Translations under genes and position numbers: made by a program
NCBI GenBank assembly: GCA_910576125.1
Contig: CAJTHM010000003.1
Location: 276,513-340,512 of the forward strand
Reading direction: 5' to 3'
From: Lachnospiraceae bacterium
GTDB lineage: Bacteria; Bacillota; Clostridia; Lachnospirales; Lachnospiraceae
DNA: 64,000 bases
Notes under the pieces: model-generated
The model's input: the letters and a program-made list of their open reading frames with translations, nothing else
Database searches by the model: none
What the model was told of the DNA's origin: nothing
Part shown: positions 24,366 through 33,445 of the stretch, piece after piece
How positions within the stretch are numbered: position 1 is the stretch's first letter
Layout: the number at the start of each line of letters is the position of its first letter

Positions 24366-25644
24366 GGATAAACTGAATTTCGTGAAAGCGGATTTCCGGG
24401 AAAGCAGCGGGAACCTGATGAATCCCGGCTGCGGCTGGTACCATGTCTATAACTTTAAAGCGCTGCCTCCGGCAGACGGCAGGCCTGTGGAAGAGGAGGC
24501 ATGGCTGGACGAAAGCTGCAGGCAGGAGCAGCTTGCCCTGGCGCTGATTGATATCGGAGATTTCCGGACTGCCCCGCTTTCGGAGGCCGCGCTGAATCAT
24601 ATCAGGCAGATTCTGGAGTTTTTCCGCAGGAACCAAAAACAGCTGCTGCTGCGCTTCGCCTATGACACGGAGGGAAAGGGCATGGAGCGGGAGCCGCTGA
24701 CGCTTGCTATGGTCAAGCGCCATATGGAGCAGGTCGGTAAAGTGCTCCGGCCATATCTCAGGGACATTCTGGTGCTGCAGGGCATCTTCGTGGGAAGCTG
24801 GGGAGAGATGCACGGCTCCAAATTTCTGGACGATGATTCCATGTGCCAGCTGATAGACCAGATGTACAGGATTACGGAAGGGAATTGTTTTCTGGCAGTG
24901 CGCACACCGGCACAGTGGCGCAGGATAACCGTCAGTCCGATGACGGGCCCGGGCGTGGAGGAGAAACTGGCGCTGTTCAATGACGGTATCTTCGGTTCGG
25001 ACACGGATTTGGGGACATATGGCACCATGGCCAGAGAGCAGGCGGGAGAGACAGGCAGCTGGAGCCGTGAGGAAGAGCTGGAGTGGCAGAGCAGATTTCT
25101 GGACGCTGTCCCTAATGGCGGGGAGATTCTTTCCTGTCAGCCTCTTACTGGTTACCGGCAGGCTGCGGAAGACCTGGAGGAGATGCATGCCGGTTATCTG
25201 AACAGCATCTACCATCCGGAGCAGCTGGACTGCTGGAGGAAAGAAACCGTGGAAGAGCCGGGCTGCTGGCAGGGGGTAAGCGGATATGACTATATCGGAT
25301 GTCATCTGGGGTATCGGTTTACCGTCCTGAATGTATCGGAGAAGAAGAGAGAACTGCAGATTACGATTCGGAACAACGGATTCGGAAATCTGTGTGAAGA
25401 GGCGGAATGCTTCCTGGTGACGGAGAGCAGGTCGGGCCAGGCCTCCTATAAGCTCCTGGACACGGATGCCAGAGACTGGAAAAGCGGACAGGAGACTGTG
25501 CTGACAGTGCCGTCTTCCCGGGAGCGCAGATTGGGCGACAGGTTGTATCTATTGCTGAAACGCAGAGCGGACGGACGCGTCATCCAATTCGCCAATCAGG
25601 GCGCTGATGACAAAGTCCCGTTAGGGGAATTTATTGATGGTTAG
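24349..25644 (+). CDS. DUF4832/DUF4874-type glycosidase-like protein (cytosolic copy)
   Basis: The 431-residue protein starts at GTG 24349 inside the previous gene. It matches the DUF4874-DUF4832 layout: a TIM-barrel-like N-terminal half beginning LMNPGCGWYHVYNF and a beta-sandwich C-terminal half. It contains GIFVGSWGEMHGS, whose Glu in WGEMH resembles the acid of glycoside hydrolase active sites. Substrate and reaction are unproven. It has no signal peptide, unlike its convergent paralog. Its end overlaps the neighbouring minus-strand gene by 24 bases. Confidence 0.72.
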   Translation: MLIKFRDKLNFVKADFRESSGNLMNPGCGWYHVYNFKALPPADGRPVEEEAWLDESCRQEQLALALIDIGDFRTAPLSEAALNHIRQILEFFRRNQKQLLLRFAYDTEGKGMEREPLTLAMVKRHMEQVGKVLRPYLRDILVLQGIFVGSWGEMHGSKFLDDDSMCQLIDQMYRITEGNCFLAVRTPAQWRRITVSPMTGPGVEEKLALFNDGIFGSDTDLGTYGTMAREQAGETGSWSREEELEWQSRFLDAVPNGGEILSCQPLTGYRQAAEDLEEMHAGYLNSIYHPEQLDCWRKETVEEPGCWQGVSGYDYIGCHLGYRFTVLNVSEKKRELQITIRNNGFGNLCEEAECFLVTESRSGQASYKLLDTDARDWKSGQETVLTVPSSRERRLGDRLYLLLKRRADGRVIQFANQGADDKVPLGEFIDG

Positions 25645-27030
25645 GGCCCCTACATAACAGCCGCCTGCATCGTCCGATTCTTCGTTAGCCAGAAAGATGG
25701 GGAAACCCGAGACAGGATCGCTGATATACAGGAAGATTTCATAGGTTCCTGCGGTAAGTTCCTGAATCTCCAGGGATGTCTCGATTCGGATATCCTCTCC
25801 GGGTATCCAGAAGCGGGTATCAGTCTGAATCGGAAAGGTATATTCCTGGCTGCTGTCTGAGCGTTTCAGGGTCAGCGCTACGTCGAAAGCCCGATAGCTG
25901 CCGGAAAAGCCTACATTCTCCAGAACCAAAAAGAGAGAGGCGGGCCGTGCGTAAGAAAAATCCGAGGAGCGGAGGACATAGCGGTAGCCCATATGCCTGG
26001 ATATATAGTCGTATCCATTCATGCCGTCAAACAGATTCCCGCCCTGATAGACGGATTCTTTCCATTTGGACAGCACGGCTTCATCATAGGCGCTGTTCAG
26101 GTAAGAGACATGGGTCTGGGCCAGATTCTGCACGGCGGGAGAGAAATCATTGTACGGATTGGCGATGACCGCTTCTCCGCCATTTGGCACATAATGGCAC
26201 AGAGCCTCCTGGAAGAGGAGCTCTGCCTGACGGGAGCGCTTTTCAAAGCCTGTCCGGGAAAAGAAAGCGTCGGCGTCGGCATAGGTGCCCATATCTGTTT
26301 CGGAGCCCATCATGCCGTCGTTATAGATGCCGAGTCTTGCCGCCAGAGAGCCGTCAAATGCCTCTTCCGGGGACAGTGGATCCGGATTCCGCACAACAGT
26401 GCGCCATTGTTCCGGTGTGCGCACGGCCAGGAAAATGTCAGGATCCGTGGCTGCCGCCAGGTGCCGGATGAGAGTGCGCATATCCTCCGCGTTCATATAA
26501 TTGGAACTGTGCATTTCGCCCCAGGCGCCTACAAAAATGCCCTGGAGGATATAAACGCAGTCGGAATAGTCGTTGATGACATCCGCTGTCTGCGACATGT
26601 GATTCAGAATCAGGGAGAGATTTTGTGGTTCCTGCTCCAGGGCGTCTCCGTCCCAGTCATAGAGGAAACGGACAATCAGCTGTCTTCCTGTGGAGCGCCA
26701 TGCGGCCAGGATATCATTCAGCTGCCGCAGTCCCGCTTCGCTGACAGGGCTGTCGGCATAATTGCGCAGATTGAACTGCAGCAGAGCCAGGCCGGGGCCA
26801 TATTCCTGCTCTGAAATGGCGGATGTGTCGTAAGAACTGTCATCAGAGAGGGAATAGCCGTAAAGCTGATACCAACCAATATAGGGATTTCTCAATTCGC
26901 AGGCTGATTCCGTACAGGCGGAAGATACGTAATCGGTAAAACGTAATTCTGTTAACGGCAAAGTAGGCTCTTTGGTTAAGGGAGCCGCTATCATCTGGAG
27001 CAGGAGGATAATCTTCATGACACGTTTCAT
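25621..27030 (-). CDS. DUF4832/DUF4874-type protein with N-terminal hydrophobic segment
   Basis: The 469-residue minus-strand protein is a paralog of the gene at 24349-25644. Matching blocks are NPYIGWYQLYGY, LLQFNLRNYADSPVSEAGLRQ and GIFVGAWGEMHSSNYMNA. The N-terminus MKRVMKIILLLQMIAAP reads as a short signal or membrane anchor, so this copy may work outside the membrane. It is the only minus-strand gene within the polysaccharide operon block and lies tail-to-tail with its paralog. The ribosome binding site is weak. Function is likely polymer processing, by inference. Confidence 0.7.
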   Translation of the reverse strand: MKRVMKIILLLQMIAAPLTKEPTLPLTELRFTDYVSSACTESACELRNPYIGWYQLYGYSLSDDSSYDTSAISEQEYGPGLALLQFNLRNYADSPVSEAGLRQLNDILAAWRSTGRQLIVRFLYDWDGDALEQEPQNLSLILNHMSQTADVINDYSDCVYILQGIFVGAWGEMHSSNYMNAEDMRTLIRHLAAATDPDIFLAVRTPEQWRTVVRNPDPLSPEEAFDGSLAARLGIYNDGMMGSETDMGTYADADAFFSRTGFEKRSRQAELLFQEALCHYVPNGGEAVIANPYNDFSPAVQNLAQTHVSYLNSAYDEAVLSKWKESVYQGGNLFDGMNGYDYISRHMGYRYVLRSSDFSYARPASLFLVLENVGFSGSYRAFDVALTLKRSDSSQEYTFPIQTDTRFWIPGEDIRIETSLEIQELTAGTYEIFLYISDPVSGFPIFLANEESDDAGGCYVGALTINKFP

Positions 27031-27210
27031 AAATAGGTTTCCAATCTTTTTTAGTCTGGTGTGAAATGGCGCTGAATATCGGCAACTATTGTAACATATT
27101 CCGTACAGAAAGGCTATTGAAAATTGTAAGATTTTTCACTTATGGGAGGACAGCGGGGAAAGCCGTCATCAGGAGGCTGTGCTATATACCGTGGGGAGGA
27201 AATGGATTGC
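27031..27210. promoter_or_regulatory. Divergent intergenic region
   Basis: These 180 bases separate the minus-strand DUF4832 gene from the next plus-strand glycosyltransferase. Divergent transcription requires at least one promoter in each direction, but the -35 and -10 candidates are poor. TTGAAA at about 27115 with a weak -10 17 bases later may serve the plus strand. No repeat or RNA is seen. Confidence 0.35.
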
Positions 27211-28230
27211 ATGAAGAGGATATCAGTGGTTATTCCCATGTACAACGGAGAAGCTTTCATCGGCCAGTGCGTCCGGTCCGTGACATGCCAGACATACCGG
27301 AATCTGGAAATCATCGTAGTGGATGACGGCTCCACGGATAATGGGGCTGCGGTGTGCGAGGAGCTGATGGGGACGGACGAAAGGATTCGTCTGTGCCGGC
27401 AGGAAAACGGAGGTGTATCCGCGGCCAGGAATCACGGAATCGAAGTTTCCACAGGAGAATATGTCTTCTTCCTGGATAGTGATGACGCCATCCATCCGCG
27501 CCTGCTGGAGGAAATGCTCGGGCAGGCGGAGGCAAATCATGCCCAGCTGGTTTTCTGCGTGTACAGGAAGCTGGACAGCAGCCGGATGGAGACGGTTTTG
27601 GCAGGAACCGCCGAAAGGCCGGGAAAAGGAGCCTCCCATGAGGGGCAGACCGGCTGGCTGACGGCGGATGAAGCCGGGACGGAAGAGTGGTTTCATGTAA
27701 AATATACGGATATTTTGTCGGGTATCGGCGGAAAGCTGATTCTGCGGGAGGCCATCGGAAATCTGCGGTTTGACACGGAACTGAAGAATGGGGAGGATAC
27801 TTTTTTCCTGTATCAGCTGGTCAGGGGGCAGGTGAGGAGCGCGTATTGCCCGGAGGAATGGTATTATTACAGGATGCATGGAGAGAGCGTGACCAATTCC
27901 GCCGGGACGGCAAAGGGAATGCGGTATTTTGAGAGCGCGAGGAGAATCAGGGACGGCGAGTATGATAGCGGACACGCGGACCATGCGATGCGGTGGGAGA
28001 TTCTGGTGGCAGATCAAATCAGGCGCAACTATGGCGCGCAGAAGAGCGGGGGCGCAGATAAAGCCCGGCGGGAACTGAGGAGAATCGCCGCGGCGGAGAG
28101 GCGGCATCCCATGTTCCGGCGCATCTGCTTCAGCGACAGGGTGCTGTTCGTCTGCTGCTTTGCCTGCTATCCGGTGTATGTAGTTTTGAATAAAATTGTC
28201 CTTTTTTTGACGAATAGAAGGAGCCGGTGA
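27211..28230 (+). CDS. Glycosyltransferase family 2
   Basis: The 339-residue GT2 has an N-terminal MKRISVVIPMYNGEAFIGQ, the VDDGSTDN metal/nucleotide motif and FLDSDDAIHP (DxD-type acid pair). The C-terminal 30 residues are hydrophobic, so it attaches to the membrane. It transfers one sugar of the surface polymer. ATG 27211 is used; ATG 27202 is 2 bases from the GGGGAGG ribosome binding site and is less likely. The stop overlaps the potential GTG of the next gene. Confidence 0.85.
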   Translation: MKRISVVIPMYNGEAFIGQCVRSVTCQTYRNLEIIVVDDGSTDNGAAVCEELMGTDERIRLCRQENGGVSAARNHGIEVSTGEYVFFLDSDDAIHPRLLEEMLGQAEANHAQLVFCVYRKLDSSRMETVLAGTAERPGKGASHEGQTGWLTADEAGTEEWFHVKYTDILSGIGGKLILREAIGNLRFDTELKNGEDTFFLYQLVRGQVRSAYCPEEWYYYRMHGESVTNSAGTAKGMRYFESARRIRDGEYDSGHADHAMRWEILVADQIRRNYGAQKSGGADKARRELRRIAAAERRHPMFRRICFSDRVLFVCCFACYPVYVVLNKIVLFLTNRRSR

Positions 28231-28232
28231 TT

Positions 28233-29363
28233 ATGAAGGAAAGAAATGCGGAAGTGGGAATCATAACTTTCCACTGCTCAAACAATTACGGTGCCATGCT
28301 GCAGGCATACGGCCTGAAACGGTTTCTGTGCGACAGCGGGATAGGGGCTGAAATCGTGCGCTATGAGCCGCCCTACATGACAGGCCGGCACTGGTGGATT
28401 CCCTATGCCCCGATTCAGGGTCTGAAGGGCCGCATATGGGGACTGTTCAATATGTGGAACGGCTTCTGGACGCATATGCGCGTAAGGGAGCAGTTTTCCA
28501 GACAGAGGGCGAACATGAACCGATTCCGGCGGGAATATCTCATGGAAAAAGGACAGCCGAAGATATTGTCCGCAGGCGGTCTGCGGAGACTGCCTTACCG
28601 ATATTACATAGTGGGAAGCGACCAAATCTGGAATCCGGATATCACCTGCGGGCTGCGGAAAGCATATTTCGGCGCTTTTGAGAGCAAAAAGAAAGAGAAA
28701 GTCATCGCCTACGCGGCAAGCTTCGGCGGGACGTCCATAAATGCGCGGCATGACGAAAAGTTCGCGCGGCTGGTCAGCCATGTGGACGCCTTGTCCGTCA
28801 GGGAAGCCACGGCAATCCCTTACGTGCAGAAATTCTATAAGGGAGATGTGAGGGCGGTTCTGGATCCCGTGTTCTTCCTGGGAAAGGAAGTGTGGCAGAA
28901 AGCGGAGAAAGCGCCTGGCAGAAAGGGCTATATCCTCGTATATGTCACCGAAAGCAATGAGAAGATGGCGGAATACGCCCGGAAGCTGTCCCGGGAGAAA
29001 AACCTGCCGGTCATCGAGGTGCGGGCAGGGCAGCAGGGGGCGGACAAGGGCTTTGAGCTGGATGTGACGGCCGGGCCTGCGGAATTTCTGGGATACATCC
29101 ACCAGGCGGAGTATGTGGTGACCAACTCTTTCCATGCGGTTGCCTTCAGCATCATTTATCAGAAGAAATTCCTGGCTTTTGCCCACAGAAGCCTCAGCGC
29201 CAGGCTGCAGAATATATTGCAGGTTCACGGATTGGAAGATAAAATATGCCATGACAGCGACAATAGCGATATCGATGCGCCGGTAGACTGGGAAAAGGTG
29301 CGGCAGAAGACGAGGGACGCCGTTAAAGAGTCAGGGAAGTTCCTGCTGGGAAATCTGTCCTGA
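28233..29363 (+). CDS. Polysaccharide pyruvyl transferase family protein
   Basis: The 376-residue protein opens HCSNNYGAMLQAYGLKRFL and has GSDQIWNPD, KVIAYAASFGG, LSVREATA, and a C-terminal VVTNSFHAVAFSIIY motif. These are the conserved blocks of the PF04230 family, which transfers pyruvate from phosphoenolpyruvate to sugars in surface polymers, giving acidic ketals. Many family members in gut Firmicutes pair with an FrhB-like iron-sulfur protein, as here, and their exact reaction is unknown. ATG 28233 lies 9 bases after AAGGAG. Confidence 0.85.
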   Translation: MKERNAEVGIITFHCSNNYGAMLQAYGLKRFLCDSGIGAEIVRYEPPYMTGRHWWIPYAPIQGLKGRIWGLFNMWNGFWTHMRVREQFSRQRANMNRFRREYLMEKGQPKILSAGGLRRLPYRYYIVGSDQIWNPDITCGLRKAYFGAFESKKKEKVIAYAASFGGTSINARHDEKFARLVSHVDALSVREATAIPYVQKFYKGDVRAVLDPVFFLGKEVWQKAEKAPGRKGYILVYVTESNEKMAEYARKLSREKNLPVIEVRAGQQGADKGFELDVTAGPAEFLGYIHQAEYVVTNSFHAVAFSIIYQKKFLAFAHRSLSARLQNILQVHGLEDKICHDSDNSDIDAPVDWEKVRQKTRDAVKESGKFLLGNLS

Positions 29364-29463
29364 TGCAGCGGTCAGGACAGCCCTCGTGACGCGCGTCTCC
29401 GTATGAGACTGAGGGACAGATTCTTGGAGCTGTTGATAGTATGCGCCAAAGCGCGCAAGGGGT

Positions 29464-30591
29464 ATGGAAATGAATTTGTACGAGAAAAAAGAGGCATGCT
29501 GCGGCTGCAGCGCCTGCGCGGATATCTGTCCTGCAGGCGCGGTTCGTATGGTTTCGGACGAGGAGGGCTTTCGGTATCCCCGGGTTGACGAGGAAAAATG
29601 CGTCGACTGTAAGCAATGCACGCAGGTCTGTCCCATAAAAGGAGCAGAACAGGGGAAACCGGAAAACCTTTATTTCGGAGTGCAGGCAAAGGACGATGCA
29701 TTGCGGCATGGCAGTTCCTCCGGAGGCATGTTCCCGATTCTGGCAGAGTATGTATTCCGGCGCCGGGGGGTGGTCTGCGGGGCTGCGTTCAATGAGGATA
29801 TGGAGGCTGTGCACAGGGAGGCCTGGAATGCGGAAGAGCTGGAGGCGCTGAAGAAGACGAAGTATGTGCAGAGCAATCCGGAGGGAATCTACCGAAGCAT
29901 ACGGACACATCTGAAAGAAGACAGATGGGTGCTGTTCTGCGGGACGCCCTGCCAGGCCCATGCCCTGCGGCTTTTCCTGAAAGAGCCTTATCCCAAGCTG
30001 ATTGTCGCGGCGCTGGTCTGCTATGGAGCGCCTTCCCCGGGAATATGGGCATCCTATGTGAAATATCTGGAGCGAAAATCCGGCGGAAAGATGACGCAAT
30101 TCTATTTCAGAGATAAACGGAATAAAGATAACGGACATACCTGCTCCTATGTGGCAGGCGGCAGGGAGCAGGCGCACTCCTTGTATGGGGATGTGTATTG
30201 CAGAATGTATTTTGCGGACTATATCATACGGCCTTCCTGCCATGCCTGCAGATACTGCACCGTGGACAGGGACAGCGACTTCACCATCGGGGACTTCTGG
30301 GGCATCGGGAAAGTCAGGCCGGATCTGGAGGACGGAATGGGAACCTCCGTCGTCATACTGCACACGAAAAAGGCCCGGGAGATTTGGGAGCAGGTGAAGG
30401 ACGGCCTGTATTGGTTTGCCTGTGAGGAAGAAGCGGCACTGCAGCCCAGGCTGAAAAGCCCAACCAAGCCAGCCAGGGGACGCAGGCGTTTCATGCATTT
30501 TTACAGGACACTGCCGTTTTCGGTATTCCGATTTGTTTTTATCGGCATCATGTCTTTCAGGACATTATGGCGAAGTGCATTGAAAAGATGA
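29464..30591 (+). CDS. Ferredoxin/F420H2 dehydrogenase beta subunit-like protein
   Basis: The 375-residue protein has two N-terminal 4Fe-4S ferredoxin motifs (CCGCSACADICP and CVDCKQCTQVCP) followed by the FrhB N- and C-terminal domains (GSSSGGMFP, FCGTPCQAHALRL and DFWGIGK). FrhB proteins oxidise or reduce a flavin-type substrate with ferredoxin as electron carrier. In exopolysaccharide clusters they accompany PF04230 proteins, possibly reducing or modifying a sugar-linked pyruvate. A 100-base gap separates the two, so expression may be coupled through readthrough. Confidence 0.85.
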   Translation: MEMNLYEKKEACCGCSACADICPAGAVRMVSDEEGFRYPRVDEEKCVDCKQCTQVCPIKGAEQGKPENLYFGVQAKDDALRHGSSSGGMFPILAEYVFRRRGVVCGAAFNEDMEAVHREAWNAEELEALKKTKYVQSNPEGIYRSIRTHLKEDRWVLFCGTPCQAHALRLFLKEPYPKLIVAALVCYGAPSPGIWASYVKYLERKSGGKMTQFYFRDKRNKDNGHTCSYVAGGREQAHSLYGDVYCRMYFADYIIRPSCHACRYCTVDRDSDFTIGDFWGIGKVRPDLEDGMGTSVVILHTKKAREIWEQVKDGLYWFACEEEAALQPRLKSPTKPARGRRRFMHFYRTLPFSVFRFVFIGIMSFRTLWRSALKR

Positions 30592-30604
30592 AAGGGAAAG
30601 AGCC

Positions 30605-32314
30605 ATGATTGAAATGTTCAAATATCTGACAGGAACGCTGGAGAAAAAGGAGCAGAGAATCTGGAAGCTGTACGCGTTTTTCGGCCTCATAAGCCCAATC
30701 GTGGATATCTTCAGCTTCTCCGTAATCATTTATATCATCAACAAGGTGGTGCAGGAAAATCACGTATCCGATAGACTGATAGCATTTACGCTTTTTATGG
30801 TGCTTCTCTCATTGCTGAAATGTCTCTTCGAACTATACAAGAGTAAAATCGCCAACCGCTTCATCTACAATGGCGCCCAGAAGCTGTCCATGAAAATCTA
30901 TGAAATGCTGATCAAAGAGGAACTGATGGAGCACAACAAAAAGACCGCCATGCAGGCCCTGAACATGGTGCGCAACGACACCACCAGCTGCATCCAGATC
31001 ATAGTGGACTGCATCGGAATCGTGGTAAATGGCATCACCATGGCGGGATATGCGGTTGTGCTGATCTACGTCTCCAAATGGGCAGGACTGATCAGCAGCG
31101 CGGTGCTGCTGCTGCTCATGGCATTTGTGTTTTTCCGCACCCGCGCGCGGATGATTGTATATGGAGAAAAGAGCAGAACCTGTTCCATCAAAGCCAATTC
31201 CCAAATCACCATCGCGTATGGTTCTTTCAAGGAGATGAAGATAGACGACCGCTCGGCATTCGTCCTGGGAAAATACAGAGATGCCAGCAACGACTACGCC
31301 CAGGTGCAGGGAGAGTACAAGTACAAGGTCAGCAGCATCGGCGTGATCTTGCAGAACTCCATCATGGCGGCCATGTTCGTGGTGCTGGCCGTGATTCTGG
31401 TGTTCGGCACGAACCTGGCCGCGATCCTTGCGCCCATGGTGGTGTACATCACGGCGCTGGTGCGGATGCTTCCCATGGCATACGGCGTCCTAAGCGGGAT
31501 GAACAATGTGGAATTCGCCCGGAAGTCCTATGAGGCGGTGAAAGAGTGCATGGCGGGCTATGGGAAAATGAAGAAAGAGGAAGAGCGCAGCAGCCATATC
31601 CGCCGGAAGAAGCTGACCTTCAGGAAAGGGGTTTCCGTCAGGAACCTGACTTTCGGCTACAATGACAGGGCGAAGATATTCGAAGATGCTTCCGTCGATA
31701 TCCCGGTGGGCTGTTCCATCGCCATCATCGGCGCTTCCGGCGCGGGCAAGACCACTTTCGTAGATCTGCTGCTGGGGCTTTTGAAGCCGCAGAGCGGCCA
31801 TGTCTTCTTTGATGACTATGACATTGTAGAACACAGGGATTCGGAAGGCCCCTGCAGGGCCAGCATGGGCGAACTGGTGAGCTATATTCCCCAGACTGTG
31901 TACCTGAACGGAGAGACGATTCAGAATAATGTGGCTTTTTTTGAGGATGAGGGAGAGATTGATAAGGCAAAGGTGGAGGAATGCCTGAAATGCGCCCAGA
32001 TTTGGGAGGATGTGATGCGGATGCCGGAGGGCGTACATACTTTGATCGGAGAGAACGGAACTGCCATATCCGGAGGTCAGCGTCAGAGGATCGCGCTGGC
32101 CAGGGCCCTGTACAAGGATTTTGAGCTTCTGGTCATGGACGAGGCCACCGCGGCGCTGGATATGGAGACGGAGATGGCAGTCATCGATTCCATACGCCAG
32201 ATTAAGGAGAACAAGACCCTGATTATGGTGACCCACCACATGAGCCTGGCCAATGAGTGCGATGTGATATACAGGATAGAGAATAAGAAAATCGTCCAGG
32301 TGAATAAAAAATGA
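30605..32314 (+). CDS. ABC transporter, exporter type (TMD-NBD fusion)
   Basis: The 569-residue half-transporter has six N-terminal membrane helices and a C-terminal nucleotide-binding domain with Walker A GASGAGKTT, ABC signature ISGGQRQRIAL and Walker B LLVMDEATAAL. This is the ABCB/MsbA-type layout, related to PglK, which flips lipid-linked oligosaccharides. A homodimer is expected. In this locus it would export a lipid-linked repeating unit or another surface glycolipid. The start is ATG 30605 after AAAGGGAAAG. Confidence 0.88.
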   Translation: MIEMFKYLTGTLEKKEQRIWKLYAFFGLISPIVDIFSFSVIIYIINKVVQENHVSDRLIAFTLFMVLLSLLKCLFELYKSKIANRFIYNGAQKLSMKIYEMLIKEELMEHNKKTAMQALNMVRNDTTSCIQIIVDCIGIVVNGITMAGYAVVLIYVSKWAGLISSAVLLLLMAFVFFRTRARMIVYGEKSRTCSIKANSQITIAYGSFKEMKIDDRSAFVLGKYRDASNDYAQVQGEYKYKVSSIGVILQNSIMAAMFVVLAVILVFGTNLAAILAPMVVYITALVRMLPMAYGVLSGMNNVEFARKSYEAVKECMAGYGKMKKEEERSSHIRRKKLTFRKGVSVRNLTFGYNDRAKIFEDASVDIPVGCSIAIIGASGAGKTTFVDLLLGLLKPQSGHVFFDDYDIVEHRDSEGPCRASMGELVSYIPQTVYLNGETIQNNVAFFEDEGEIDKAKVEECLKCAQIWEDVMRMPEGVHTLIGENGTAISGGQRQRIALARALYKDFELLVMDEATAALDMETEMAVIDSIRQIKENKTLIMVTHHMSLANECDVIYRIENKKIVQVNKK

Positions 32315-32418
32315 TGAAATTCCGAATAAAACCGTGCGGATGCATGAGTCAGAAGGACGGGCTGCTGTCCGAGTAGAGATGTGCGGAAGACAGACTGTGC
32401 GGGAGGGAACAGAGCGCG

Positions 32419-33423
32419 ATGGAAGAAAATAAATTTTGCAAGGGAAAGGTCTCCGTTGTCACGCCGGTCTACAACGGAGAGCAGCATCTGGCGGGAATGC
32501 TGGATTCGGTGCTGGCGCAGACCTATCCCGACATAGAGATGATACTGGTGGACGATGGCTCCTCGGACAGAACCCTGGCCGTGGCGGAGGGATACAGGGA
32601 GAAGTTCGCCGCCCGGGGCTACGGATACAGGATAGTGGCGGCGGAGCATGGGAATGCTTCCGCCGCGGTCAACAAAGGACTGCCCTATGTGACAGGGGAA
32701 TATCTGATCTGGCCGGACAGCGACGACGTGCTGGCTCGGGAGTCTGTGGAAAAACGTGTGGAGTTTCTGCAGGACCACCCGGAGTACCAATGTGTCCGTT
32801 CCCTGTCCTGGTATTTCAACGCAGGGACAGGGGAGAGGGCGGAGAAAGCTGATGAGCAGCAGGGCGACCTGGACAGGGAAGAGCTGTTCTGGGATATCCT
32901 GGAGTCCCGGACTTTTGTGTGCTGCGGCTGTTATATGCTGAAATCGGCCTCCTTTTTCGCCATCTATCCCGAAAGGCGGATACCGGAATACGGCGTGGGC
33001 CAGAACTTCCAGATGCTGCTTCCCTTTATGTACCGCCATAAATGTCTTACAATCCGTGAGGAATTATACGGCGTAGCGGTTCGTGAGGGCAGCCATTCCA
33101 GGACGGCCCTCACCCGGGAGCAGGAGGAGAAAAAGTACAGCGATTACGAGAGCCTTGTGGACGAAATCGCGGAAATCTGCCGGATAGAGGACAGGGAGTC
33201 GAAAGAGCGGATAGCGTGCTGGAAAGCCAGGAGGCGCTACAGAATTTCGCTGAAATACAGACGGAAAAAAGAAGCCCGCACCGCGCTGCGCCTGTTGCGC
33301 CGATATGGGGATTTCAGCGCGGGCGAAGCAGTGAAGGAAATCATCTGGGCCTACTGTGTAAACGGCTGGGTGAAGGATAAAATATATCCAATCTATCGAA
33401 AAATATTTGTCCGCGGAAAGTGA
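32419..33423 (+). CDS. Glycosyltransferase family 2
   Basis: The 334-residue GT2 shows SVVTPVYNGEQHL, LVDDGSSDRT and IWPDSDDVLARESV. It resembles rhamnosyl- or galactosyltransferases of capsule loci; the exact sugar is unknown. The C-terminal part is basic and helical, with no membrane helix. ATG 32419 follows GGGAGGG. It ends 22 bases before a convergent GT2 gene, and no clear terminator separates them. Confidence 0.85.
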   Translation: MEENKFCKGKVSVVTPVYNGEQHLAGMLDSVLAQTYPDIEMILVDDGSSDRTLAVAEGYREKFAARGYGYRIVAAEHGNASAAVNKGLPYVTGEYLIWPDSDDVLARESVEKRVEFLQDHPEYQCVRSLSWYFNAGTGERAEKADEQQGDLDREELFWDILESRTFVCCGCYMLKSASFFAIYPERRIPEYGVGQNFQMLLPFMYRHKCLTIREELYGVAVREGSHSRTALTREQEEKKYSDYESLVDEIAEICRIEDRESKERIACWKARRRYRISLKYRRKKEARTALRLLRRYGDFSAGEAVKEIIWAYCVNGWVKDKIYPIYRKIFVRGK

Positions 33424-33445
33424 AGCTCCGGGGAGGGATGCCATT

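Noticed and set aside
25993..26814. 273-codon plus-strand frame antisense to the DUF4832 gene
   Set aside because: It lacks a ribosome binding site and its composition mirrors the coding strand; the minus-strand paralog with WGEMH is clearly the real gene.
29364..29463. Small gene between the pyruvyl transferase and FrhB-like genes
   Set aside because: The only open frame (29403-29588) overlaps the FrhB start heavily, with no ribosome binding site or recognisable sequence.
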